The notes: generated by a model not told the origin, from the sequence alone. A DNA stretch of 64,000 bases from Modicisalibacter radicis (GCF_900961225.1 NZ_CAAHFN010000087.1:157108-221107), one strand, 5' to 3'. Positions 1-8,770 are shown, counted from the stretch's first letter. Numbers and translations are program-made.

Positions 1-2
1 GC

Positions 3-1226
3 GAAGGGCTCGACATGGCGCTGATCGACATCGACGGCTTCAAGGCGATCAACGACGGCCTGGGGGTCGACTGCGGCGATCGCCTGCTGGCGCGCTTCGG
101 CCAGCGGCTGGCGGCCTTCGTCGCCGGGGGCGTCGTCGGCCGGCTGGGCGGCGACGAGTTCATGGTGATCCGCACCACCACCTTCGACGACCACGAAAAG
201 TGGGTCGCCGGGCTGCGCGAGCATCTCAGCGAGCCGTTCGAGATCGACAGCAGTTCGCTGCGCCTGGGGCTGACCATCGGCAGCTGCCGGGCACCCGACG
301 ACGGCAACGACTCAGGGGTGCTGTTCCAGCGCCTGGAGTCGGCGCTGTACTCGGCCAAGCGCCACGGTCGCAACCACGATCGACGCTTTCGACCCTCGCT
401 GGAGGTCGCCGGCGACCGCCAGCTGGCGATGGTCAACGACCTGCGACGCGCCCTGGCCCAGGGCGATCAACTGGAACTCTACTACCAGACCCAGCATCGC
501 CTGAGCGATGGCGGCATGGTCGGCCTGGAGGCGCTGTTGCGCTGGCGCCACCCCGAACTGGGCATGGTCTCGCCGGGCGATTTCATCCCGCTGGCCGAGC
601 GCCACGGCCTGATGACGGCGCTGGGCAACTGGGTCATCGAGCAGGCCGTCGCCCAGCTGGCCAGCTGGTACGCCAGCGGCATGCCGCGGGTGCCGATCTG
701 GGTCAACATCTCGGCGCTGCAACTGATCCAGGGCGATCTGGAATCGCGGCTTGCCGCGGCCTTGGCCCAGCACCGCATGCCGGCGCGCATGCTCGGCCTG
801 GAGCTCACCGAATCGGTGTTGCTCGACGAGCGTGCCGGGGATATCTCGCCGCGCCTCGAAGCGTTGCGGGCCAAGGGCCACCCGATCGCCATCGACGACT
901 TCGGCACCGGCTATTCCTCGATGGCCTATCTGAAGCGACTGCCGATCGACAAGCTCAAGCTCGACCGCGCCTTCATCCGGGCGTTGCCCGAGGACGTCGC
1001 CGACGCCGCCATCGTTTCGGCGGTGCTGGCGATGGCCGAGGGGCTGGGCCTCGAAGTGGTCGCGGAGGGCGTGGAGACCCAGGCCCAGCGCGATTTCCTG
1101 ATCGCCCATGGCTGCCCGATCACCCAGGGCTTCCTGTTTGCCCGGCCGGAGCCGGCCGAGACCATCGAGGCGCGCTATCTCAAGACGGCGGCGAATGCCT
1201 CGCTCAAGCCCTCGTCGGCGACCTGA
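3..1226 (+). CDS. GGDEF-EAL domain protein, 5' end outside the window
   Basis: This is the C-terminal part of a cyclic-di-GMP enzyme. The reading frame is open to the left edge, and residues EGLD precede the first in-window ATG at 15, so the true start lies upstream. Numbered from that ATG, an intact GGDEF motif sits at about residues 45-49, which would allow GTP binding or diguanylate cyclase activity. An EAL phosphodiesterase domain starts at about 152 and shows EALLRW near 172, ELTES, DDFGTGYSS, VVAEGVET and QGF. All the acidic residues normally needed for metal binding appear to be present, so the phosphodiesterase half is probably active. Which activity dominates cannot be told, and the sensory N-terminus is unseen. 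It ends 51 bp before the convergent cfa gene. Confidence 0.93.
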   Translation, partial: EGLDMALIDIDGFKAINDGLGVDCGDRLLARFGQRLAAFVAGGVVGRLGGDEFMVIRTTTFDDHEKWVAGLREHLSEPFEIDSSSLRLGLTIGSCRAPDDGNDSGVLFQRLESALYSAKRHGRNHDRRFRPSLEVAGDRQLAMVNDLRRALAQGDQLELYYQTQHRLSDGGMVGLEALLRWRHPELGMVSPGDFIPLAERHGLMTALGNWVIEQAVAQLASWYASGMPRVPIWVNISALQLIQGDLESRLAAALAQHRMPARMLGLELTESVLLDERAGDISPRLEALRAKGHPIAIDDFGTGYSSMAYLKRLPIDKLKLDRAFIRALPEDVADAAIVSAVLAMAEGLGLEVVAEGVETQAQRDFLIAHGCPITQGFLFARPEPAETIEARYLKTAANASLKPSSAT

Positions 1227-1277
1227 GCGAGCGCCGGCGTGAGCCAGCCGTACGGGCAAGCGCCCGTCCGTGCGGGT

Positions 1278-2558
1278 TCATGGTTCACCGGTAAGCGGCC
1301 TGCGGCGGGCTCCGGGCTTGGCCAGCAGCAGCTGGCAGGTGCCGATCGAGCGTTCGAGGAAGCCCCCTTCGCAGTAGCACAGGTAGTAGCGCCATAGTCG
1401 GATGAAGCGCTCCTCGTAGCCGAGCCGGCGTACGCTTTCCAGGTTGTCCTCGAAGCGCTCGCGCCACTCGCGCAGGGTCCGTGCGTAGTGCGGGCCGATC
1501 TCCTCGAGATCGAGCAGGTTGAGCGTGGTGTGCCGGGCAAGCCCCGTCAGGATCGCGCTGTGCGACGGCAGGAAGCCGCCCGGGAACACGTGGCGCTTGA
1601 TGAAGTCGACGTCGCGCTTGGCGGCCTCGAAGCGCTGATCGCGGATAGTGATCGCCTGGAGTGCGGCGAGTCCATCGTCGCTGAGCAGGCGATCCAGCGT
1701 CGCCAGGTAGTCGCCCAGGTACTGATGGCCGACGGCCTCGATCATTTCCACCGAGACGAGCCGATCGAAACGTCCTTCGAGTTCGCGATAATCCTGCTGA
1801 AGCAGGGTGATGCGATCCTCTAGCCCCGCCTCGGCAATGCGGCGGGCGACATGGGCATGCTGCTCGGCGGAAAGGGTGGTGGTGGTGACGCGACAGCCGC
1901 GGGTCCGGGCGGCGTGGATCGCCAGACCGCCCCAGCCGGTGCCGATCTCCAGCAGGTGGTTGTCGGCGCCGACATCGAGTGTGTCGAGCAGGCGTTCCAG
2001 CTTGCAGGTCGAAGCCTCCTCGAGGCTCGCCCCGGGGTGGGGGAAGATCGCGCTGGAATACATGCGGTGGCGTCGGTCGAGGAACAACTCGAACAGCTCG
2101 TTGCCGATGTCGTAGTGGGCGCTGATGTTGCGGCGGGAGCCGCGCCGCGTGTTGCGCTTGAGCACATTGAGCGCACCGGACAGCCAGCGGGCCAGCCGTG
2201 CACTGCCGTTCTCGACCTCTCCATTGACGCGTTCCAGGTTGGCCGCGAACAGCCGCACCAGCGCGACCAGGTCGTCGGCGTCCCAGTCGCCGTCCATGTA
2301 GGCTTCGCCGGCGCCCACGGTGCCGCCCAGCGCCAGGCGTCGCCAGGCACGCTCGCGGTGCAGCGTGACGCATGCCGAGAGCGGGCCGCCACGGCCGAGC
2401 CGACGGCATTCGCCGTCGGGCTCGATCAGCGTGATATAGCCGCCCCCGAGCCGGTCGAGCTGGGCCAGCAGGCGTGGCTTGAGCCAGCGCGTCACTCTAT
2501 CGAGGCCCGATGCGCCGGGCCCGGCGGGACGTGCGGCGGGTGGGCGAAGCGAGGTCAT
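1278..2558 (-). CDS. cfa: cyclopropane-fatty-acid synthase family SAM methyltransferase
   Basis: SAM-dependent methyltransferase of the Cfa family (426 aa), which acts on unsaturated acyl chains of membrane phospholipids. The N-terminal lipid-binding part carries GEAYMDGDW (about 85-92). The SAM-binding loop LEIGTGWGG is at about 203-211, and SVEMIEAVG follows. The start at 2558 is chosen because GGAGGA lies just upstream and because its ATG overlaps the stop of the preceding DUF1365 gene as ATGA; a longer in-frame start exists but lies inside that gene. It is the last gene of the merR-phrB operon. Cfa homologues next to FAD oxidases and DUF1365 can act in branched or furan fatty-acid synthesis (UfaM type) rather than simple cyclopropanation, so the exact product is open. 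Confidence 0.92.
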   Translation of the reverse strand: MTSLRPPAARPAGPGASGLDRVTRWLKPRLLAQLDRLGGGYITLIEPDGECRRLGRGGPLSACVTLHRERAWRRLALGGTVGAGEAYMDGDWDADDLVALVRLFAANLERVNGEVENGSARLARWLSGALNVLKRNTRRGSRRNISAHYDIGNELFELFLDRRHRMYSSAIFPHPGASLEEASTCKLERLLDTLDVGADNHLLEIGTGWGGLAIHAARTRGCRVTTTTLSAEQHAHVARRIAEAGLEDRITLLQQDYRELEGRFDRLVSVEMIEAVGHQYLGDYLATLDRLLSDDGLAALQAITIRDQRFEAAKRDVDFIKRHVFPGGFLPSHSAILTGLARHTTLNLLDLEEIGPHYARTLREWRERFEDNLESVRRLGYEERFIRLWRYYLCYCEGGFLERSIGTCQLLLAKPGARRRPLTGEP

Positions 2559-3343
2559 GGCGAGTCCTCCCGATGGTCTGGGTCGCGCCGCGGGTGGGCG
2601 TGAATCGGCGCCCGCTTGGCCCACAGGCGAAACGCCTCGAAGTGAATCGCGGTGACGGTCTTGAGACTCATCCATGGCTGACGGAAAAGCGTCTCGACCA
2701 GCACGCGCCGGGTGGCCGGCCGTGCCGTCAGCGTCAAGGTGGCATCGAAATGGCGCGTCCCCTCCCGCCAGTTCTCCATGTGCAGGTACAGGTGTTCGCC
2801 GGGGTTGTTGAAGCGCCAGCGGTAGTCCATGTCCATGGGATTGAACGGCGATACGTGCAGCGCCTTGGCGAACGTCGCGCCGTGCAGGTGACGAACTGGG
2901 TCGACGGCGCAGGCATAGACCTGGCGCTCGCCCCAGGGCGTGTTGGTGACCTCGCCGAGGACCGCGCGCAGTCGCTCATGGCGATCATAGACGTAGTAGA
3001 GGGTGAGCGGGTTGAACGTCACGCCGCACACCCGCAACTGGGCGAGCATGCACACCCGGCCGTCCGCCGCCGCGGCCAGTTCGCCGCCCAGTTCGCTGGC
3101 CAGGCGTTCGCGCACCGCCTGCGCGAGGGGGCGATCGTGAGGGGCCAGGTAGTCTTCCCGGCAAAAGCGCGCCAGGGCGCCGCGCCTCGCGCTGAAGCCG
3201 GGCACGCCGGCGAACAGGCGGGGCAGTTCGTCGAGGTCCAGCCAGGCCATCCACAGCTGGTAGCTGAAGGCATGCGCGCGGGGCACGAAGCGCCGATGGC
3301 GGAGTCGCCCGCGATAGATGCAGCTGCGCGGTGTATCGATCAT
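2555..3343 (-). CDS. DUF1365 domain protein
   Basis: A 262-aa protein of the DUF1365 family, recognised from its opening (SCIYRGRLRHRRFVPRAHAF), the centre FNPLTLYYVYD, and the HVSPFNPMDMDYRWRF stretch. No biochemical function is established for the family. It is almost always found between an FAD-dependent amine-oxidase-like protein and a Cfa-type methyltransferase, as here, so a role in fatty-acid modification is inferred from context. Its ATG overlaps the stop of the upstream FAD gene (ATGA), and its own stop overlaps the cfa start in the same way, which implies translational coupling. No signal peptide or membrane segment is evident. Confidence 0.88.
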   Translation of the reverse strand: MIDTPRSCIYRGRLRHRRFVPRAHAFSYQLWMAWLDLDELPRLFAGVPGFSARRGALARFCREDYLAPHDRPLAQAVRERLASELGGELAAAADGRVCMLAQLRVCGVTFNPLTLYYVYDRHERLRAVLGEVTNTPWGERQVYACAVDPVRHLHGATFAKALHVSPFNPMDMDYRWRFNNPGEHLYLHMENWREGTRHFDATLTLTARPATRRVLVETLFRQPWMSLKTVTAIHFEAFRLWAKRAPIHAHPRRDPDHREDSP

Positions 3344-4650
3344 GGCGTCGTTTCCCCGCGGGTCCGCTGGGCGACGCCTTCGCCGGCCCCGGGCGGTTGC
3401 AGGGCGCGAGCCACGCGCAGGGCGCTCCAGACGCCATCCTCGTGGAAGCCATTGCGCCAGTAGGCGCCGCAATAGTGGGTATGCAGGCGCGGTTGCGAAA
3501 TCTCGCCATGGCGCGCCCGGGCCACCTCGCCGTCGCGGGTGAAGGTGGGGTGGGCGTAGCGATAGCGCCCCAGGACCCGGGCGGGGTCGATGGCCGCGGT
3601 GTCGTTGAGCGTCACGCAGAAGGTCTCTGGCGCCGTCAGGCGCTGAAGCATGTTCATGTTGTAGGTCACCGCGACCCGTGCCTCGTCGGTTCGCCCGTCG
3701 AGGCGGTAGTTCCAGCTTGCCCAGGCACGGCGGCGACGTGGCAGCAGTGTGCTGTCGGTATGCAGCACGACCTCGTTGTCCCGGTAGGGAATGGCGGCGA
3801 GGATGTCCCGTTCGGCCGGGCTGGGGTCGCCGAGTAGCCCCAGTGCCTGGTCGGCGTGGCAGGCGAGCACCACCTGGTCGAAACGCGCCGTGCCCAGCGT
3901 CGTGTCGACATCGACGCCGCCGGCATCGCGGCGAATGCAGGAAACCGTGCAATGGCGATGGATCCGCTCGGCGTAGCGCTGTGTGAGCGCCGGGATGTAG
4001 CTGCGTGAACCGCCGACCAGGGTCCGCCATTGTGGCCGGTCGGCGAGCGACAGCAGGCCATGATGGTGGAAGAAGCGCACGAAGAACGCCACCGGGAAAC
4101 GCCTCAGGTCGGCGATGCTTGCCGACCAGATGGCGGCGCCCATGGGCAGCAGGTAGTGGCGGCGGAAGTCCTCGTCGTAGCCGGCGGCATCGAGATACTC
4201 GCCCAGCGTGGTCGTCGGGTCGAGTCGTCCGGCCTCGAGGTCGGCGCTGGCCGCGCGATTGAAGCGCAGGATATCGCCGAGCAGGCGATAGAAGCAGGGG
4301 CGGAAGAGGTTGCGGCGCTGGGCGAACAGCGAACCCAGAGTGTGGCCGTTGTACTCGAAATCGCGCTGGGTGTCGTGCACCGAGAAGCTCATCTCGGCGG
4401 CCTGCCAGGCGACACCGAGCTCTTCCATCAGGTGCTCGAAGTGGGGGTAAGTACGGTCGTTGAAGACGATGAAGCCGGTGTCGATTGCGTAGTCGCGGCC
4501 GGCAAGCGTCACATCGACGGTGGCGGTGTGTCCCCCCAGGCGCGGTTCGGCCTCGAACAGCGACACCCGATGGTGCGCCGACAGGTAATGGGCGGCGCTC
4601 AGGCCGCTGATTCCGCTGCCGATCACGGCGATGCGCTGCCCGTCGGTCAT
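3340..4650 (-). CDS. FAD/NAD(P)-binding amine-oxidase-like oxidoreductase
   Basis: A 436-aa flavoprotein. The N-terminus has the dinucleotide-binding signature IAVIGSGISGLSAAHYL (residues 7-23) followed by LFEAEPRLGGHT, typical of the amine oxidase/phytoene desaturase superfamily. The substrate is unknown. The conserved neighbourhood (SDR upstream, DUF1365 and cfa downstream, all with ATGA overlaps) points to oxidation or desaturation of an acyl chain, comparable to the oxidase that works with UfaM in furan fatty-acid formation; that is inference. Start 4650 is set by the homologous N-terminus and by overlap with the SDR stop. Confidence 0.9.
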   Translation of the reverse strand: MTDGQRIAVIGSGISGLSAAHYLSAHHRVSLFEAEPRLGGHTATVDVTLAGRDYAIDTGFIVFNDRTYPHFEHLMEELGVAWQAAEMSFSVHDTQRDFEYNGHTLGSLFAQRRNLFRPCFYRLLGDILRFNRAASADLEAGRLDPTTTLGEYLDAAGYDEDFRRHYLLPMGAAIWSASIADLRRFPVAFFVRFFHHHGLLSLADRPQWRTLVGGSRSYIPALTQRYAERIHRHCTVSCIRRDAGGVDVDTTLGTARFDQVVLACHADQALGLLGDPSPAERDILAAIPYRDNEVVLHTDSTLLPRRRRAWASWNYRLDGRTDEARVAVTYNMNMLQRLTAPETFCVTLNDTAAIDPARVLGRYRYAHPTFTRDGEVARARHGEISQPRLHTHYCGAYWRNGFHEDGVWSALRVARALQPPGAGEGVAQRTRGETTP

Positions 4651-5447
4651 CGCGCCCCCGCCTGCGTCGCGCGCCTGCGTCCGGCGATACGACGCCCCAG
4701 GCGTAGACGCACCGCCGGGGGCAGGATGCCCAGCAGCTTGATCAGGTACGTGAAGCGGCGCGGAAAGTGCACGTCCAGGCTGCGCCGCTCGAGGCCGGCG
4801 AGAATCGCGTCGGCGGCGCTTTCGGCATCCATGCGCATGGGCATGGCAAAATCGTTGCGCGCGGTGAGCGGCGTTTCGACGAAGCCGGGGTGGATCACGC
4901 TGACGTCGATCGCTTCGCCGGCCAGGTCGATGCGCAGCGATTCGAGGAAATGGCTGAGCGCAGCCTTGGAGGCGCCGTAGGCCTCGGCCCGCGGCAGCGG
5001 CAGGTAGGCCGCGGCGCTGGACACCGCGGCCAGCAGCGGCCGGGTACCGCCAGCGTCCCGGGCGCGGCGCAGCAGCGGCAGGCCGGCGTCGACGACCTTC
5101 AGTGCGCCGTGAAGGTTGACTTCCATCACGCGCTCGACCAGTGCCAGGTCGAAATCGCGGGCGTCGAGATATTCGCACGTTCCCGCGTCGTGCAGCAGCA
5201 GGTCGAGGCCGGCGAACGCCGCGTCGATGTCGCGGGCGGCCTCGGCGACCGCCTCGCGATCGGTGATGTCGCAGGGCACGACCAGCGCGTTCGGGTAACC
5301 GCGGGCCAGTGTCTCGAGCGCCTCGCGGCGGCGCGCGCTGAGGGCCACGCGGTGGCCCTGGGCAAGCAATCGCCGGGCGAGCGCCATGCCGATGCCCGAG
5401 GTGGCGCCGGTCAGCCAGATGCGTCGTTGTCCGCTCAACACCGTCAT
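4647..5447 (-). CDS. short-chain dehydrogenase/reductase
   Basis: A 266-aa classical SDR. The cofactor loop TGATSGIG is at residues 13-20, the serine is within AVSSAAAY near 143, and the catalytic YGASK gives Tyr157/Lys161. The usual NNAG after beta-4 is HDAGT here, an uncommon variant. NADP use is likely from the basic SARRREAL stretch. Substrate unknown; the operon partners suggest a lipid-linked ketone or alcohol. GGGGAA precedes the ATG. The gene is separated from the NTF2-like gene by 44 bp and coupled to the FAD oxidase gene by an ATGA overlap. Confidence 0.9.
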   Translation of the reverse strand: MTVLSGQRRIWLTGATSGIGMALARRLLAQGHRVALSARRREALETLARGYPNALVVPCDITDREAVAEAARDIDAAFAGLDLLLHDAGTCEYLDARDFDLALVERVMEVNLHGALKVVDAGLPLLRRARDAGGTRPLLAAVSSAAAYLPLPRAEAYGASKAALSHFLESLRIDLAGEAIDVSVIHPGFVETPLTARNDFAMPMRMDAESAADAILAGLERRSLDVHFPRRFTYLIKLLGILPPAVRLRLGRRIAGRRRATQAGAR

Positions 5448-5491
5448 CGCGGTTCCCCCTCAGTGGGCGCCCCTTCGATCGGGCCGTGGGT

Positions 5492-5920
5492 TCAGGCGAG
5501 GCGCCGCTTGAGCCAGCGAATCGCCGTGCCGAACAGGGGCAGGTGCTCGTAGAGCAGGGCGCCGGCATCGAAGTAGTCGCGATGCTCGCAGACCCGGTCG
5601 CCACGAAAGCGCAGTCGCGAGCAGCCTTCCACGGCTACCTCGCGGCCACCGGCCAGCCTTGGATGCACCAGCGTCAGCGTCCAGCAGACGAACGCCTGGT
5701 CGTCTTGTCGCTGGCGCTGCGCGAACTCGAAGCGCGCACTTTCGAGGTTGGCGTAGAGCGACTCGAAATAGCCGGTGAGCGCCGCGATACCCTCGATCCG
5801 CTGAAACGGGTCGGCGAATTCAATATCCGCAGTGTAAATCTCGTATAGAACTTCTGTACAGTTTTTGTCTAGTTTTTTGTAGAGGGCGCAGAAGGTCTCC
5901 AGTGTCGGGTCGACGGCCAT
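5492..5920 (-). CDS. NTF2/SnoaL-like protein
   Basis: A 142-aa protein of the nuclear transport factor 2 (SnoaL-like) fold, recognised from LETFCALYKKLDKNCTEVL followed by the IYTADIEFADPFQRIEG segment typical of these one-domain cone proteins. Members bind small hydrophobic ligands or act as isomerases; no specific reaction can be assigned. A strong AAGGAG lies upstream of the ATG at 5920. A much longer open frame continues upstream but runs through the photolyase gene, so it is not used. The position between phrB and the SDR gene is the arrangement expected of light-responsive phrB-cfa operons. Confidence 0.88.
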   Translation of the reverse strand: MAVDPTLETFCALYKKLDKNCTEVLYEIYTADIEFADPFQRIEGIAALTGYFESLYANLESARFEFAQRQRQDDQAFVCWTLTLVHPRLAGGREVAVEGCSRLRFRGDRVCEHRDYFDAGALLYEHLPLFGTAIRWLKRRLA

Positions 5921-5967
5921 CGCGAGCTCCTTTCGTGGGGTGCGGTAATCCGAGCGGCGGCGGTGGG

Positions 5968-7383
5968 TCAGTCGCGGGAAAGCGCCTTGAAGGCATCGAG
6001 CGCCCGGACGCGGGCGGCCTTGTGGTCGACGATCGGGGCCGGGTAGCGGCTGGCGCCGAGGGCATCGCCGGGCGGGGCGTGCCGCGCCCTGGGCGGCAAT
6101 TCGGCGAGCTCGGGCAGGTAGTGGGCGATGAAGTGGCCCTCGGGATCGAAGCGGCTGGCCTGGGTGGTGGGGTTGAAGATGCGGAAATAGGGGGCCGCGT
6201 CGGTGCCCGTCGAAGCCGCCCATTGCCAGCCACCGTTGTTGGCGGCGAACTCGCCATCGACCAGGTGGCGCAGGAAGAACGCCTCGCCGCGCCGCCAGTC
6301 GATCAGTAGATGCTTGGCGAGGAACATGGCCGTCACCATGCGCAGGCGGTTGTGCATCCAGCCGGTCCGGACCAGTTGGCGCATTGCGGCATCGACCAGC
6401 GGATAGCCGGTACGGCCCTCGCACCAGGCTGCGAAATGCGCGTCGTCGTAACGCCAGGCGAGTTTGTCGGTATGTGCCTGGAAGGGGCGGTGACGGCACA
6501 CGTCGGGAAAGCCGACGACGATGTGCTGGTAGAATTCACGCCACACCAGCTCATTGATCCAACTGGTCAGCCCCTTGTCGCCGTCGCCGAGATGGCCGCC
6601 ATTTTCGTTCATCGCGGCCTGCAGGCACTGGCGCGGCGAGATCATGCCCAGCGCCAGGTAGGGCGACAGTTCGCTGGTCCCGGCCAGCGCCGGCAGGTCA
6701 CGCTGCTCGGCGTAGTGGCGGGCGCGGAATCGCAGAAAGCGTGCCAGGCGGTCGGCGGCGGCCTCCTGGCCGGCGGGCCACAGCACGGCATCGACGGGGC
6801 GGTCCGCGTATCCGGGCGCCTCGGGCAGGGCATCGCTGGCGATCGGCTGGCGTGGCTGGGGCTCGGGGGTGTCGCGCAGCGTCAGCCGAGCGGCGTCGAT
6901 CCGGCGGTGCCAGGCCTTGGCGAACGGGGTGAAGACCCGGTAGTAATCGTCCTGACCGGTAACCAGCTCCCCCGGTTCGAAGGCCACCGCGTCGGTGTAG
7001 CCATGCACGCTGAGGCCGGCTGTCTCGCAGGCGTCGCGTACCGCGGCGTCGCGGCGACGCTCGTCGAGCGGGTATTCGCGATTGAAGTGCAGTGCCTCGG
7101 CGTCGTAGTCGTGGGCCAGCGCGGCGAGCACCCGCGGGGCGGCCTCGAAGTATCCGATATCGCGCTGGACGAGCGGAATGTTGAGCCCGGTCAGGGCCTC
7201 GCGCAGGGCCTCGACGCCGCGGCGCAGGAAGTCGATCTTGTTGGCGCCGTGGCCATGGTCGCGCCATTGCCCCGGGCTGTGCAGAAACACCGCGATCACC
7301 GGGCCGCGTCGAGCCGCGGCAGCCAGCGCGGTGTTGTCGAGGGTGCGCAGGTCACTGCGGAACCACATCAATTGGCGGGCCAT
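5968..7383 (-). CDS. phrB: deoxyribodipyrimidine photolyase
   Basis: A 471-aa class I CPD photolyase, the blue-light-driven flavoenzyme that splits UV-induced pyrimidine dimers. The antenna-binding N-domain begins LMWFRSDLRTLDNTAL; the FAD-binding C-domain shows TGYPLVDAAMRQL, TGWMHNRLRM and GGWQWAASTGTDAAPYFRIF. Length matches the family. Start at 7383 is supported by the homologous N-terminus and a GGGAG upstream. The gene follows merR by 32 bp and precedes the NTF2 gene by 47 bp, so it should be co-transcribed from the promoter near 8440. Photolyase in the same unit as lipid-modifying enzymes fits protection from light and singlet oxygen. Confidence 0.96.
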   Translation of the reverse strand: MARQLMWFRSDLRTLDNTALAAAARRGPVIAVFLHSPGQWRDHGHGANKIDFLRRGVEALREALTGLNIPLVQRDIGYFEAAPRVLAALAHDYDAEALHFNREYPLDERRRDAAVRDACETAGLSVHGYTDAVAFEPGELVTGQDDYYRVFTPFAKAWHRRIDAARLTLRDTPEPQPRQPIASDALPEAPGYADRPVDAVLWPAGQEAAADRLARFLRFRARHYAEQRDLPALAGTSELSPYLALGMISPRQCLQAAMNENGGHLGDGDKGLTSWINELVWREFYQHIVVGFPDVCRHRPFQAHTDKLAWRYDDAHFAAWCEGRTGYPLVDAAMRQLVRTGWMHNRLRMVTAMFLAKHLLIDWRRGEAFFLRHLVDGEFAANNGGWQWAASTGTDAAPYFRIFNPTTQASRFDPEGHFIAHYLPELAELPPRARHAPPGDALGASRYPAPIVDHKAARVRALDAFKALSRD

Positions 7384-7415
7384 GAGCGTCTCCCGTCGCT
7401 GGCTGGGTTGCTGCG

Positions 7416-8327
7416 TCAGCCGAGCAGGCCGCGCAGACGTTCGATTGCCGCGACCGGCGTATCGCCGAGCGGCTGGATGGCGCTGGCCTCGAGGTCGGCG
7501 GCGCGTATATGGACGACCGGGCCGGCCAGGCATAGTGGCGCCTTGAGTTGCGTGGCGAGCCGCGGCAAGTGGTGGCGAATCAGCTCGTTGCCTTCGGCGC
7601 GGTCGCTTGACAGCAGTAGCGCGGCGGCGTCCAGCCGCTCCATGGCCAGCGCCCATTCACCGAGCGGCAGCGGGGCGTCGAACAGCTGGATGCGGTAGCC
7701 GGCGTCGCTGGCGGCCAGCGCCAGCAACAGCGCGCCCAGCCGGCCGGCGTCATCGGACAGCCGCGAGAGCAGCAGGGGCGGTCCCTGGCGGTACTGGTTG
7801 GCATGATACAGACGGGTTCCGATCCGTGTGCGCAGGAAGCTCTCCAGCAGTTGGCGCTGCGCGGCGGCGCCCAGGCGATCATGCCAGCGCTCCTCGAGTT
7901 CCTCGACCACCGGCTGCCAGATTTCCAGCAGGCAGACCGCGACGGGGTAGAGCGCCAGGGTCTGGTTGAACAGTGTCTCGAGACCCTGCACGTCGAGCGC
8001 TTCGACGGCCGCGATCCACTGTCGACGCTGGCCGGCCCAGTCGCCCTCGTCGATCGTCATCGTCTCGGCCCTGCCGGGGCGATCGAGCAGTTCGCGCACC
8101 TGACTGACCGACACGCCGCGATCGAGCCAATGGAGAATGTTCTCGACGCGCCGGATGTCCTCGCCGGCGTAGAGCCGGTGACCCTTGGGGGTGCGTTGCG
8201 GACGAAGCAAGCCATAGCGGCGTTCCCAGGCGCGCAGCGTCACCGAATTCACGCCGGTCAACCGGGAGACTTCGCGAATCGGGTACAGTGCCGAGCCGGT
8301 GGTGTCCATGGGCTTATCGTTGGTCAT
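7416..8327 (-). CDS. LitR/CarH-type MerR regulator lacking B12-ligand residues
   Basis: A 303-aa transcription regulator with a MerR DNA-binding domain (YPIREVSRLTGVNSVTLRAW at 15-34, then ERRYGLL and GHRLY) joined to a helical-bundle plus Rossmann-like region of the cobalamin-binding type. The residues expected for adenosyl-B12 are missing: after Trp148 the Wx9EH motif reads Arg158-Gln159, and the D-x-H-x-x-G loop reads D193-A-G195-R-L-G198, so the cobalt-ligand His is Gly. This resembles class II LitR (PplR) proteins, which respond to light through partner LOV proteins rather than B12. Start 8327 is uncertain; Met7 (8309) is an alternative. It probably controls its own operon. Confidence 0.87.
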   Translation of the reverse strand: MTNDKPMDTTGSALYPIREVSRLTGVNSVTLRAWERRYGLLRPQRTPKGHRLYAGEDIRRVENILHWLDRGVSVSQVRELLDRPGRAETMTIDEGDWAGQRRQWIAAVEALDVQGLETLFNQTLALYPVAVCLLEIWQPVVEELEERWHDRLGAAAQRQLLESFLRTRIGTRLYHANQYRQGPPLLLSRLSDDAGRLGALLLALAASDAGYRIQLFDAPLPLGEWALAMERLDAAALLLSSDRAEGNELIRHHLPRLATQLKAPLCLAGPVVHIRAADLEASAIQPLGDTPVAAIERLRGLLG

Positions 8328-8770
8328 GCGCACTCGTGCCTCTGGCTGTCTGGCGGTACCGCCGGGGATCCGGGGCGGCGGCCGGTGTCCTGCGCATAGC
8401 CTCGAGTGCCGTGATGCGGGCAGGATGGAGTAAAGAGTTATACAGGATAATGCCTTTGTACAACTGTTCCAGTCGTTTATTCGCCTGGCGCGGTTCCGGC
8501 ACGGCTTTCCAGGGCTTTTGATGACAATCGGTACGTCGAAGCCAGCCGGATGCTCGACAGCCGGGCTGGGTGAGCGTATGGCTGGGCAAGCGCGACAGCC
8601 ACTGACTAGACTATCAGATGCGTACAATAACCGTATAACCCGGCAAACGCCGAACCAGGGCCGCGAGCGCTTCAGCCAGCATCTGGCATGAAACCGTTCG
8701 GTGCCTGCCGCTGTGTTCGCCCGGGACGACGCTCACCGCGTCGCGACACTTACAATGACAGGGAGGCGCC
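8328..8770. promoter_or_regulatory. divergent intergenic region between merR and yfcH
   Basis: This 443-bp gene-free stretch must hold the leftward promoter of the merR-phrB-cfa operon and the rightward promoter of yfcH. The only distinct element I can support is the operator at 8439-8462, listed separately. The stretch 8463-8760 shows no gene, RNA or strong sigma70 promoter that I trust. A run at 8621-8638 with GTACA and GTATA pieces does not have the 12-bp half-site spacing of the operator. Confidence 0.6.
8439..8462 (-). promoter_or_regulatory. LitR/PplR-like operator (TATACA-N12-TGTACA)
   Basis: The + strand reads TATACA at 8439-8444, exactly 12 bases, then TGTACA at 8457-8462; on the transcribed strand this is TGTACA-N12-TGTATA. 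It fits, on both strands, the consensus T(G/A)TACA-N12-TGTA(C/T)A that I recall for the class II LitR protein PplR1 of Pseudomonas putida. A possible leftward -10 hexamer TATAAC overlaps the proximal half-site, about 110 bp before the merR start, as expected when the regulator sits on its own promoter. The motif match is seen; binding and light control are inferred. Confidence 0.7.

Noticed and set aside
8621..8638. GTACAATAACCGTATAA run as a second LitR operator
   Set aside because: The half-sites are not separated by 12 bases and no 18-bp-spaced partner exists on either side.
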